A stretch of DNA of 64,000 nt from Ilex aquifolium (taxonomy: Eukaryota > Streptophyta > Magnoliopsida > Aquifoliales > Aquifoliaceae): the NCBI GenBank assembly GCA_951799425.1, contig OX637399.1:35251701-35315700 (forward strand), written 5' to 3'. Below are positions 1 through 12,500 of this stretch, piece after piece; position 1 is the first letter of the stretch, and every line of letters begins with the position of its first letter. The notes beneath the pieces are model-generated. The model was given only the letters and a program-made list of their open reading frames with translations. It searched no databases and was not told the origin of the DNA. The translations under genes and the position numbers were made by a program.

Positions 1-1132
1 CAATTAACTCTATAATATGAGCTACTTTTTAAAAGATCTCACCAAAATTAAGTTATGTGAAATTGCCTACATAGTGGGATTAAGTTTTACATGAAAAATA
101 TTAATTATTAATTTAATACGATAACATGATTGGTAATTTAGTAATTAACATTATGATGCACATAATACATTCTTAACAATTGCACGTAATTAGGAATAAA
201 AATGTTATTCATGTGTTGATTTAATTTGAAGTAGTAATATGATGTAGTTGTATTTCATAAAGTGTTTGACATTAATTGAAATAACTTTGACCTCACATTA
301 ACCTTTTTTTATTCTCCAAATTGGCATCATCTAGAATAGATGGATGTTAAGACGATAAACATGCTCAATTAATCAATGGTTAATTTTATCTATATAATAA
401 TGTGAATTTAATGTATGTTTCCATCTACTTCCACACGTCTCCAAGTAGTTTCTTTGTTTCCACTATATTTATGAAATGTTTCTATTTCTAAGCTAGCTGA
501 AAATATGCAAGTGAAATGGAATTTTGATCCTTGGAACACATGACAAGTACGAGTATTGCAGCTTAGTTCCCTGGATTCATATATTTTACCCCTTAGGGTT
601 TTCTAAGGAAATCATAAGATGACTTTTATTTCACGCAGCTGAGGCACATTCATCTTGACCTTTAGGCTACAAAAAACGAGCTACAAATAACTCTGGTTGG
701 TTGAATGCTTGTGGAATCTAGAGTAGGTGTTAGTCATAATATACTAGTTTTAACTTTTGCGTCTATGATTGGTCAAAGTACATGGCCACTACGAGAGCCC
801 AAGTATGGACAATCACATTCATAAATGGGTCATGTGATTTTGAGTATTGAGTTAATGCCATTAGTGTATTTCACCACTTGTATGATCAAACCTAGTGTAT
901 ATAGAATAGTAACTAGACACTCATAGATTGAGTATTGATGATTAATTCATTACTTTACCAAGTGTATTTTCCAAAGTTTCATGTACTGTCGACTTGAAAA
1001 CTATAAAATTTGTTGCATCAAGTGTGATTATCAAGAGATTATACAACGTTAAGTTCGTATGATACAAGTTCAGGGGTAAGATGGTCAATGGACAAAAATT
1101 AGATAGCCTTCAAAATGATATGCCATTGTATG
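1..1132. other. AT-rich DNA, no gene recognised
   Basis: No open frame of useful length, no recognisable exon and no element ends were found here. It may be intron of the MED15 gene, whose first exons are not visible, or intergenic DNA. The sequence does not decide between these. Confidence 0.5.
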
Positions 1133-1471
1133 TGTTAACAAAGCTTATATCCCACATCGAATAATTAGGACCACCAAGATTGTTTTATATACTTGAAGGG
1201 CAACTACACTCATTGTCAATTGATATTCTAACATGGTATCAGAGTTGGGTCTTAGCTGGTCAGTGGGCTAAGTCTCTTACCCATTTGAATTTCTTGGTAT
1301 GTATGGTTGTTTGTTTGTCTGTTTGCCCCACATGTGAGCTTGGTCCCACGTGAGGGAAGGTGTTAAGAGAACTTGTATCGTACATCGAATAATTAGGATC
1401 ACCAAGGTTGCATATATACTTGAAGGGCTACTCCACTGTGGCCAATTAATTTTGGGTCGGATGCTCTAACA
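1133..1471 (+). mobile_element. TRIM-type miniature LTR retrotransposon, copy 1
   Basis: Two short direct repeats, 1133-1233 and 1361-1471, both start TGTTAA, carry CATCGAATAATTAGGA, and end in TAACA. Directly after the first is TGGTATCAGAGT (1234-1245), one base off the usual plant primer site complementary to initiator methionine tRNA. The 127-bp interior has no coding capacity. Flanks GTATG and ATATG are a plausible decayed 5-bp target duplication. Two more copies of the family lie at 8948 and 27031. Confidence 0.75.
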
Positions 1472-3466
1472 ATATGGAGGCAGGGACAAAGACAAACGCA
1501 GGCAGGGACAAAGACAAACGACTAGCACCTTTGCAGCCAATTGCCAAAACGCGACTTTGATACTTTTAGAAGTTAATCAAGACCGTCTTTTCAGTTCCAA
1601 TTCACACCCCAACCCAAATTCCAGCCCCCAAAAACCTAACCTAGAAAAGACCCATTCCTATTGGCTTGTAGGACTGTTCAAATTAGATATTGTAGAATAT
1701 CCATCCGTAATAGACATTTTGGGATTCTATAAGCTGTCTTTGCCTACACAGTTTAGAAGCTACAAAATTGCCGTTGTCTTAGATGTTTTGTATTTTGTGG
1801 ACACCACTTGTATTAATGCATGCACTGATTGTATCTCCAATAGAAAGGTCCAAGTTGATAGAAGTATAGTGTTGGAATATATGGAACCATTATGGCTTAG
1901 CTGTCTCATCTGAGTAGAACTTGAGGGATCAGCCAGCCAGAAGAGGGTTCACATCTTCTGCTCCAATTCTCTGCCCCCTAACAAGTATCAATTCGATAGC
2001 ACAGTAAATGGAAGAAAATGTACGCTTTCGGCAGACAAGATTGCCACAACTTTTGGATTGGTGAGACCAAGGAGTCTCGGAGTTTAGCTTTGAGGCTGCC
2101 AGGAAGCGTAAGGATGCTGCCAGTACGCTGTTAGAGGAAATGAGAAAATCATTGTATGCATAAACAGTTGCTTAGCAGTAGGGGGGTGATTGTACTTGCA
2201 TAACAGTTTAGCTGGTTCAACCGAGCCAGTTGATTGGTTGCTTAGCAGTCTGCTAACTGGGCTTAACTAGACCTGACCTTTGGTAATTTTGGACAAGTTC
2301 AGAAAACTCATCTTTAACACTACTAATGAGTGAAAAGCATCAAATGACCAAACTATCTTTGGATTGGTGATCACCGCCACGGTGACGTAAAAGAGTCAAG
2401 GTAGTGGAAATTCACAAAAATATTACATAGTCCTATTCAACCCTCGCTCAGACTCTTGCACTGACTTCAGTGTAGCCTTACCTTTGGGTATGATTGTCTA
2501 CCATGGGTAGATAAGAGTTGTAATTGCGCAGTTGAAGAGGGACACAGTAGATTGAGGGTACTGCAATAATTGCAGGAGTAACATAAAGGACGTGGGCTGA
2601 GATAATTAGAACAAGATCTTAGTCTGTTTTTAACCACAGTGTACCAAAATGTAGATGAATGGTCGCACAAAATTTCTGCAACAAACCTCAAATAGATGGG
2701 AAAGGCGTTTCGCAGTTGAGTTTAGACCTGTAAATTGAATGAATCTTTATCACAAGAGCTCTTTGAAATTCAAATGAGGGATTAATGAATGCCGGTCATC
2801 CAGATAATTGAATGCCTACAGTGGGAATGAATACATGGCACTGGGGACCAGTTGAGTGCGCCAAATGTACTAGCACTCCAACCCCAACCCCACCAATACA
2901 CACACACACAAAGTTAAGAAAAAAAAGAATTGCCTATGGGTGATTAGTGAATTTAGTTATAAATATTGCATTCTAGCTTCACCCTAACAAGGTCACAAAA
3001 GCCCATAATGCCACCAACATATAAGGAAAATAAGATGAAACGGATTCTATGAATTCTATACCGTGCTGCGAAGTTTCTGTAATAAACTGTGGCTAAATAT
3101 TTCTTGTATTTCATATCCTTCTTAGCTGATAGCAATGAATTTTACACTTTTCTCTAAGTTTTTGCATCAGAACTAAAAAATTAGGTATATAATTAAGAGT
3201 AATGCACAAACACCTTAGGGAAGAGTAATTAATTCACTGAATTTCTGCACGTGTCGCTGAGTTGTTTCTTTCCCCTAAACTATGAAAAATTGAAAACGAT
3301 ACCTGGAGTACTGTGCATTACTAAACTCTGCAATGCCTACCAACAAATAATGCAATATCAATTTCAGTTTCATATCAGAGATATTTATTGTTCCTATAGA
3401 TAGCATGTTCATTATATTATGGCTTTCAGTGGTAGGTACTAATTTGTTTACGTTATCTGTATTCAG
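1472..3466. other. Non-coding stretch with one isolated open frame
   Basis: A 118-codon + strand frame runs 1557-1913. Further open pieces continue to about 2160 in shifting frames, for example a stretch reading STVNGRKCTLSADKIATTFG near 2000. These could be a decayed plant transposon-related protein, but I cannot name the family. No KIX-type exon for the neighbouring MED15 gene was found. A short CA repeat lies near 2900. Confidence 0.35.
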
Positions 3467-3521
3467 TCAGATTCTACGTCCAGCATATGTCAGAAAATGA
3501 TGTCCATGGAATCTAATTCAG
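3467..3521 (+). CDS. MED15: MED15 exon, end of KIX domain (degenerate)
   Basis: The acceptor is TGTATTCAG and the donor TCAG|GTAATG. It reads [18 protein letters not shown]. Plant MED15 KIX domains end in a stretch like SDYLRKISLKMLTMETKS, and the intron position before SD fits. The central six residues differ completely while both sides match, which suggests two compensating small indels. It ends in phase 1 and joins in frame to 6318. It could be a chance match, since it is short. Confidence 0.5.
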
Positions 3522-6500
3522 GTAATGAAATAAATGACTAAGACAATAAATCAGGTCTCAATTGATTTGATTATTTACTTGTTAGAAATCATTTGACGGC
3601 GGATGGTTTCCAAGTTTTCCACGACTCTCTGTGGTACTCATTATTTTTGCTGCTTCTGTGATGATCTTCCCATCTTTATTTTCAGATTCAATTAAAGTTT
3701 TCAGATGTTTGAGGTCCCGTAGTCACTGCTACAGCATGTCCCTGGATATATTTATAGAGTGCACTTGTTATCTTGTTTTCAATAGTTCTTTGGCTTTGTT
3801 GGGGAACTATTAATTTGGTTTTAGCACCGAAAAAACGATAATACTAAAATTATTGAAAATAAAATCCTTGGGAAGCTATATAATGATCCATTTTTTGAAG
3901 TTGGCGGAAAGTAAAATGTTCAGGCTACCAACCGAAAGCTTGTAGGCTTGAATCTAAAGGAAGCCAATGCATGGAACTAAAGCCAAAAATTAGGATTCGA
4001 TTCAGTTCGCCCTTCTCTGCAACCTCATTAATTGATTTCAAGCTGAGTATTGACCTTTCTTATTTATTAGAGGTGGTCAATATTACAAATTGAAGATTTC
4101 CCTATTATAAAAATTCAACTTGATATTTGATGCAGTAAAATGTATTAGAACATTCTCTCAGTCTGCGACATGATGTTGTTTGTCAGGCACTAATGGATAA
4201 ATGGATCCCCTTCTATTGAATTAACGAAGATTCTGCCATTTTTTGTCTGTTTGCAGACATGTCCTATGTTTTCTGGAAAGAATAGGTTATTTAGAAGACA
4301 TGTCCTATGTCTTCTGATTATTTTCTACTTCATCTTCTGTGTTTTGGCTTCGGTCAGAAATTCTATCTGATTATCTGAAACACCACATGAGTTGCTATAT
4401 GATGGTATTAGTTGAAACCCGAATAATTGTATCTTAGAGTTTAGGGAAAGAAAGAGAAGAGTATGAAACAATATTGTGGCAAGGTGTGTGTTGCCAACAC
4501 ACTATCACCTATTTATATTAGATTGATATTGAAGAGTGAAGACAATTACAATATTAGGAAAGTAGAAAAAAATAGGAAAACCATGTAATAAGAAAGTAGA
4601 ATAATATGAAAGTGACATAATAGGAAAATAACACTCTTAACTATCCCTTTCAAGCTATAGAGATCAACAATATCCAGCTTGGAATAAAGACTACTTAAGG
4701 TGGACCACGTCAACGGTTTGGTGAAAAAATCATTGAGTTGACCGCAATATCTCCACGTAGGCAATAATGATATAAAACCAAGATCTACGTGATCGCTTTA
4801 GACCATTCAGAGACTTTGTTAATTGACATACACTACCACAATACTCCTTATGAGCAATGAATCCAAGTGGTTATTCCATGCAAAGTCTAAAACATCCCAT
4901 TGGTTCTCTAGAGAAACAATTGACGATCATACCAAAACAAGTCATAGCAAACAACAATCACGGCAACAAAGAGGAAAAGAACACGGTGACGGAAAAGGAT
5001 AAACACAACAACACTAGAACCACCAACAACACCGGCACAAACGAACATAACCAACAACACCGCAACGAAACACAAGCAACAACCAATTAAACCGCAGTTA
5101 ATTGCAAATCGGGTAAACCAAGCAGAACCAGAATTGAATCAACCAAAAAGATGTTGAACCGGTGTTGAAAACAACAAAACCAATACTAAACCGCAATGAA
5201 AATTCAATCAAACTTGAATCAAAACACAACTAAACCACTAAACCGGAATTAAATCGGTTGAAAACACTGAACCAAAAATTAAAATGGGACAAAAAACACT
5301 AACCAATACCAAACTGTATCGAAACCTACTGAACTGGTACTAAATTGGGTTGAAAACATTGAATCGGAATTAAATCAGGATGAAAGCCACTAAACTAGCG
5401 CCAAATTGTGCCAAAAATAGTGAATCAAAATTAAACCGGGATGAAAACCACTAAACCAGCACCAAACTAACCCAAAAACCACCAAAGCAACACTAAACCA
5501 GGCTAAAACATTGATCTAAAATTTAACCGGATGAAAACCACTAAACAAGCATGAAATTGGTCTGAAAGCCATTGAATCGACATTAAACTAGGTAAAAAAA
5601 CTGAACTAAAATTGATTAAGGATAAAAACCATTAAACCAGCACCAAACTGAGCCAAAAACCACTGAATCGACACTAAATCGAACTGAAAAAATTGCACCG
5701 AAGCTGATGCATGATGAAAACCACCAAACCAATACCAAACTAGGCTGAACGGCACTAAACCAACTGAAATACTAAAATCTGCGTTGATGATAAACACTGA
5801 AGATATGGACACGAATTCAGGCACCCTACAATAACTGATAATGATCACAAAAGCTGATGAACATACTCAGATGACTATAACTTGATGTGTGTTGGGTCAG
5901 TCCAACCACTAGGTGAGTGAGGTGCTCGCCTAGAGCCGAGCCCCATCCACCCAAGTATAATGCTCTGATATCAAGTTGAAACTCAAATAATTGTATCGTA
6001 GAGTTTAGGCAAAGAAAGAGAAAAAGAAGAAAGAAAGAAAGAGTATGAAACAATATGGCGCGTAGGGTGTATATTGCCAACACAATATCACTTATTTATA
6101 TTAGATTGATATTGAAGATAATTATAATATTAGGAAAGTAAAACATAATAGGAAAATCACGTAATAGGAAAGTAGAGCAATACGAAAATGACATAAATGG
6201 AAGGTAACATAACAGAAAAGTAAAAGTATGTATGCTAAGTTGCATCTTTGCATTACTCAATGAACTCATTTTTGGTGGTATCTGCTGAAAAATGTCTGAC
6301 GCCGACAAGCACAATAGAAGCAGCTGGCCATAGCTCTAGCTTGAAGACTAAGTCTGCATACTCACTTGATTCCATTTTCAATTCAGCTGGACAAGGTATG
6401 CTGTCAAGTATTTTACCCAATACACATGGGCAGCTCCCCATAAGTCTGCCTTTGCAGCAGATGGTTTTCCAGCCATATCAAAACCAGCAGTTGCGGCATC

Positions 6501-9500
6501 AGCTTGTGAACCAGAAGGTTCAACAACCAAATTTGCAACCCTCGTTATTGCAACCAAACACCACCCGATACAGTAATGAAAAACAGAAGCAGCACATGCT
6601 GCCAGCTCAGCATCAATCAACTCAGCAGTCGATGCTCACAACCATGGAGGACCAATGGCAAATGGGCCAGCTACAAAATCCATCAACATTCCGGCACAAA
6701 CCAGAACATGGACTACCAAAGAATGTTCTAGAGAAGCAGCAGCAACCGCCACTGTTTAAGCACAACATGCCAACCTCATTCCAACAGCCATTGGGTCTGC
6801 AAATTAATGCTCGTGAATTGCAGCAGCAACAGCAAATGAATGGACCACAAGCACTTGTGCTGAATATGCAGACACATCAAAATCCATTGCACATCCTTCA
6901 ACAATCTGAAGTTACAGCAGGACAACAAAGATTCCAGCAGATCCCGCAGCAAATTCAGTTGCATCAGTTACTAGGTGCTCAAAAGCAAGGTAATTTATTA
7001 CCAGGTTCTGCACAGCAAAGGCTACAAACATCTGCTACTTCGTTTCATCCTCAGACTGTTATGCTCAGTGATTATCAGAAGCCAGTAGAACAATCACAAA
7101 GTGTGTTTCCTGCAGCCTCGTCAGGTTATTCTAAAACTTGAGGACTACTTCTGATGTTTTGTACTACTCTCTCGGTAATCATTGTTTTTTTTTGTATTCT
7201 TAACATATCCCATTCCAAAATACCTGATTTTGTGTTAAGCCCATTAGCCACTTAAATTTCTTCTTCAAAAAAGGTCGTACCTAGGACATCCCCCATCAAT
7301 GGTGGAATCTGCAGAGATAAGTGGTAGGTAGCCTTACCCACGTCCCACGTCTTTTTAAAATGTAGATAAAGTCTTCCCAATTCAAATAACTCATGTTACT
7401 TGCAAAAGCAAGTTAAAATTATACATGAGTTGGATTTGACACTATTTCCTCCAATGCCATCCACAAGCTGTATCGTTTAGCCACTCTGTTTACAACCGGA
7501 TTTATTCATATTTTTCACAAACGCAACAATGTTAACTAATATGGGTTGTTTATGGGTACAAGTCGGACTTTAAATGCAGCCAAGTGCTCATCCACCCAAG
7601 CAACAAAAATGCTGGTTTGATTCTCGGAATCAATCTCTCCAAAATCGGAATAGGGCTGCCTTCCACTTACATCTTTTACACCCGGTATATGTGATGGTCT
7701 TGTGCATTAAGTATGACCTTTTTAGGTTGTTCCCTGGTGATTTCTCATAGCTTGTGAGATTCAACTGTCCCCATGTAACCGCATATTGTCTATCAGTCCT
7801 GTTTACTTGTACTGTTATTGCTCTTCTCTCTCCACAAACCTTTGAACCCCTGACCTTGGGGTTGGTATTTTAGGTGGACAACCACCAAGGAACAAGGAAG
7901 GCCGGTACTTGTACTCTTATCTAGCTCACTTTTCAAGTTTTATGAATTCCTTACTCTTTATTTGCATTGGCTTCTTTAGCTGGATAGTTGTTGGATAGTC
8001 ATGTAATCCATAATATGTAGCTGTTTTGGATGCAATACATGACTAGAATTGGAATTATAAAACTCCCCCCCCCCCCCCAATCCCAACCCCACAAATAACA
8101 TAAATAATATTGTTTGGCTAATACAACATTATTATCTTGATTCTAGCATCAGTAGACTCTACACGTCAGACTGAACATTCAAACTCAGCTGATTGGCGTG
8201 ATCAAGCCTACCCACAGGTACTTTCATGGTCAGTTGTCCTGTATATGTAGTTTATGATTACATGACTAAAGGATGCAGGGTTTTCTTAATTTTCAGTGCT
8301 ACGTAGGGCCAAAAATAGCTTACGGGTGATGAGGAATTTGAGGAAAAAGGTTTTGGAATTGAAATGGTTTATATAAGGTGATAGGGAGGTGTAACTTTTT
8401 GGTATATCACATCAAATGAAATTATAGTAATGGAAGAAACTCAAATTGAAAGAAGAGGAAGCAGGATAAAAGGAAAAGAGGAATCTAGGCAATCACATCC
8501 TCAAGTATGTTTAACAATCACGTCAAGATGAAGGCAGGCAGTTATTTTTCAATTGTTAAAGATAGAGGCAATTAGTAGCTCCAGGGAGATGCTTGACATC
8601 ATGAGTTCTTTTTTATGACTTATGAACCTTCAAATGACAGAAACGTTTGAGCCTTATTCAGACATTGAACTCTGAAATAATTAAGGCTACCCTCAACAAG
8701 CTTATCACATGTATTAAATTTATAGAATCATGAATATTATCATAGATGAAAAATATCTTTTCTTTTGTGCATTGCATATGAGCATGAATGATGCCACAAC
8801 ACTGTTGTGTGAGCAGTATTGCTACAGTAATTCTATAATGTTTGTTACAGTAATTTTTTGCTTTAATTTTAAAAATTTATAAGTTTAGAATAAGTAACTA
8901 AAGGACTTTAGACCTGCCATTTTGGTGAGGGGCTTACTATTTATTTGTGTCAACAAAGTTTATATCCCACATCGAATGATTAGAACCATAAGGTTGGTTT
9001 ATATACTTGAGGGGTTACTCCACCCATTGCCAATTAGTTTTGGGTTAGATGTTCTAACATGGTAGGTAGTCAGTGGGCTAAGTCTGTTGTTTGTTGAACC
9101 CACGTGCAAGCAAGGATACCACGTGAGGGAGAGTGTTTAGAAAACTTGTATCCCACATCGAATAATTAGGACCACTAAGGTTGATTTATATACTTGAGGG
9201 CCACTTCACTCATTGATAATTGGGTTTGGATTGGATGCTCTAATATTTTGATCTGATTTGACCCCTCTACAATAGCAATTGGTAAGTCAGATATAATATA
9301 GGAGGGAATGTTAGCTAATATTTGAGCCTTCATACTCACGATTCAGGATGAATTCATGCCACCAAAAAAAACTGTTTTATTATTTGTTTTTCTGTTGATC
9401 CCTCAAAAAAGGTACCCAGAGCCCTTCAAACGGTTGTGTTTTAATATTTTTATTTTCCTTTTGTTTTTTCAAGGGTGATTTCTAAACTCTTTTGAAGAAA

Positions 9501-12500
9501 TAAAGAACTTTACCTTTGTCTTTTCACTACACTGCATATCAAAAATAGTTTTTATTTTTATTTTTGTTCACTTTATCTTTCCTTTTCTTTGTCTTGATCA
9601 TCTTCCTACTGACAGAAGAAATGTTTAGATCAGTCTTATTTTGAACTTTTGTGCTTTGGCCATTGAGATGAGTTTGTTTTCTTAGTCATGTTTAATAAGA
9701 GTGATTTCTAAATAAGGAGTAGTAGAAATGATGATCGCATGGGGGATTATTGTATTCTTCCAATAATGGCAAGGGCGATAATTATAAACTGAAACCAATA
9801 TGTAGTATTCGTCATGGGATGTTAAGGTAGTGTTTCACAACTAAAACATCGACTTTTTCTTGTTAACTAGAAGTTTGGGGAGATTTTGGAAGTTTCTCAA
9901 TGAAGAAATGGTAGATGAGATGGAAAAAGAAAAATGGATTTGACAGCAATTAAATAGATTCTTTCAAAGAAGAAAAAATGTTGGCACAAAAGAGGACTAT
10001 GGCGCACATATCATGAAATGAAAAGAAAACATTTGGGAGGTTAAACAAATCAATTTGATGAGAAATTGTAAATAAGTTAGAATCGGATCTCAAAATAGTT
10101 GTAAGTTCTTCAAGGACATGCTTTTAGTGGCACTTTTTTTACAACTTTGGTGAGTGAAGAAAAGATGTAAAACCATTTTACTATCTTGAGGTTTAAGTCA
10201 CTTTCTCAAAAAAAAAAAGAAAGAAAGAAAGTTGGCAATAGTAATGCAGCTTCTGGGAAACTATAAATAGATTGAAAGAATATGCCAAGCACCTTACATT
10301 GGGCTACTATACATGTTACTAAGGAAAGTCCTCTAGTATTACTTCTTAGTTCTTACAATACATTATATTTTTGCAGCATGTACACCTGTTAATTTCTTCA
10401 TGATTTGAATCACTCTCAATATAGGGTATCGATTCACAATAAGTCATGAGTACACAATTATGCATATAAGAATATGAACCTTTAACTCGAGTCTTTTTAA
10501 CCTTTTTGGTACACTTTTGAGTGCTGTCATCATCCACCTTGCAATATTGGATGTGAAGAATAAACCTAACTCCAATGCTGAGGTTTGTGTATCTGTTAAT
10601 TTCTTCATGATTTGAATCACTCTCAACATAGTTTATCGATTCACAATAGGTCATGAGTACACAATTATGCATATAATAATATGAACCTTTAACTCAAGGC
10701 TTTTTAACCTTTTTGGTACACTTTTGAGTGCTGTCATCATCCACCTCACAATATTGGATATGAAGAATAAACCTAACTCCAATGCTGAGGTTTGTGTATC
10801 TGTGTTAGTTTGAGTATCAGATTAGTTGTATTTTTTAGACCACATATTCACTCTGAAAAAAGCAGCCTGCGATGATTGGAGGTCTTTTCTCTAATTGAAC
10901 CTCTAAAAGTTCTTTTTTCCTGCTCAAAATGGACTTCTTCGGTATTTTTCACAATTGCATTCGACTCTCCAAACATGATGTTGGCATGAATTTTTTGTAA
11001 TGTTACAAACTTAGAAATAAGTCTGTTGTTTTTAAGTCAACACAAACTGCATCCATCTATACTCCTTTGCATCCTTTCCTAAAATTCTCCTAATCATGGT
11101 TACAAATGTGGAATGTAGACAGTTTTGGAGTTGGTTAAGACCTCATGGTTTAGGAAATAGTATGAAAAGAATGTTGTGATATTTTGAATTTTTTGTGTTG
11201 AGGCTACAATGCCAATGCTAAATAAAAATAAGAAATGTGACAAATTGAAAAGTAGCACCCATTGTCATTCCCAGAAAGTGGTTTCTGAATTGTATTCAAG
11301 TGGTGATGAGAGGAAGCTGCCTCTCCAGATGCGGAGGTAAGACTTGGTACATTTGACCCTCCTCAGGCCTCGCAATGGAAGAAGCCTCATGCACTGTCCA
11401 GCCCTTTATTTAAGTAGTCATATATTAGAACTTGGTTCTTACATAAATCAATGACCAATTATCGACACATTAATACATACAAATTTTAGAGGTCTAGATG
11501 ATTGAGTGTTATAATTACCAAATATAAAGTTCTTATATAATTTTAATAAGGGGAACACTTATTTTCAATTAATGATTTTCACCTCAATATGGAAGAAAAA
11601 TGCATGATGCTTTTATAGGATTGAATTTTTTGGAAAGAAAAAACAAATGAAAGAACACGTGGGGTATCTTATCAATACTCAAGAAAGTTTGTAAGCTTTC
11701 TCTTAACTACTAACAAATCAAAGTTCTTAATGTGTTTCATTCAAAAATATGCACGTACCCATATTCTTCCATTTCTATAACAAATATTAAAATTAAATTT
11801 TAAATCATAATCATTAGGAACTGAATAAAATTATAGATTTGGTACCTCAATAAGTTTTATTGCACTAGCATTTATGAGTGAGAAAGTGGTTTATTATTTG
11901 AGAAGTCATCCGAAGGATCCATTGTTTGCCTTTTATCATGGATTGCATCTAGTCGTATGCTTCCAGATTGCTCTCTCTACTGTCAATGCATTAGTCTCAA
12001 TTCTAGGAGGTGGATGAGGACTTATTCCTGTTGGAAATTCTCTTGACAGACTTACGCCATTGCAGGCTAAGGACAATGATGAGAAGTTACAATCAGAATA
12101 TGTCCTCAAGAGAGAATCTTATTGTATCGTCCCTTCTTCCCATGGAATGTTAGATTTTTTTAACATTTTTCTTAAGTTATTATAACCATCATAGCTGTCT
12201 ACAATGTAGGGACAAAGCTAGAATGTTTCCATCCACCACAACTACTTAGATTTTCTCAATTCAGTTTATTTTTCTGAGTTTAAGTAATTTTCAACGTCAG
12301 TTATTCATTAAGTGGATCCTACACGTTAATTTTAACTTGACATTTCCTCTCCACTCCTTCCAATCTTGAAAAATCTAGAGGTTCATGACTTAATATCCAC
12401 GAGAACGAGGTGGGACCTGGTTTCATGACTCAACTCATCTATGTCTTAAATTCCAAGACCTTGGGTTGGACCTGGTTTCTCCTTTTTAATTTTAATAAAT

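Larger units (their letters stand above)
3522..6317 (+). other. MED15 intron carrying a deleted copia element
   Basis: This 2.8-kb intron lies between the KIX-end exon and the Gln-rich exon. From 3522 to 4412 I see no feature. From 4413 to 6214 it is a deleted Ty1-copia element on the opposite strand. The acceptor at 6316-6317 (ACAATAG) has a weak pyrimidine tract, but it gives the correct phase. Confidence 0.5.

Noticed and set aside
4860..5900. CRISPR-like regularly spaced repeats
   Set aside because: Units are degenerate, spacers are not distinct, and this is plant nuclear DNA. It is a minisatellite inside a retroelement.
5606..6083. Phe/Leu-rich - strand frames in copia copy 1
   Set aside because: They arise from the degenerate tandem repeats and LTR and do not match gag or pol.
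6248..6317. Extending the MED15 Gln-rich exon to the ATG at 6248
   Set aside because: The first 70 nt lack MED15-like sequence and adjoin the copia LTR. The acceptor at 6317 gives the right phase with the upstream KIX-end exon.
10346..10672. 108-codon - strand frame with an internal protein repeat
   Set aside because: It is produced by the 207-bp tandem duplication, has no start context or homology, and lies in a MED15 intron.
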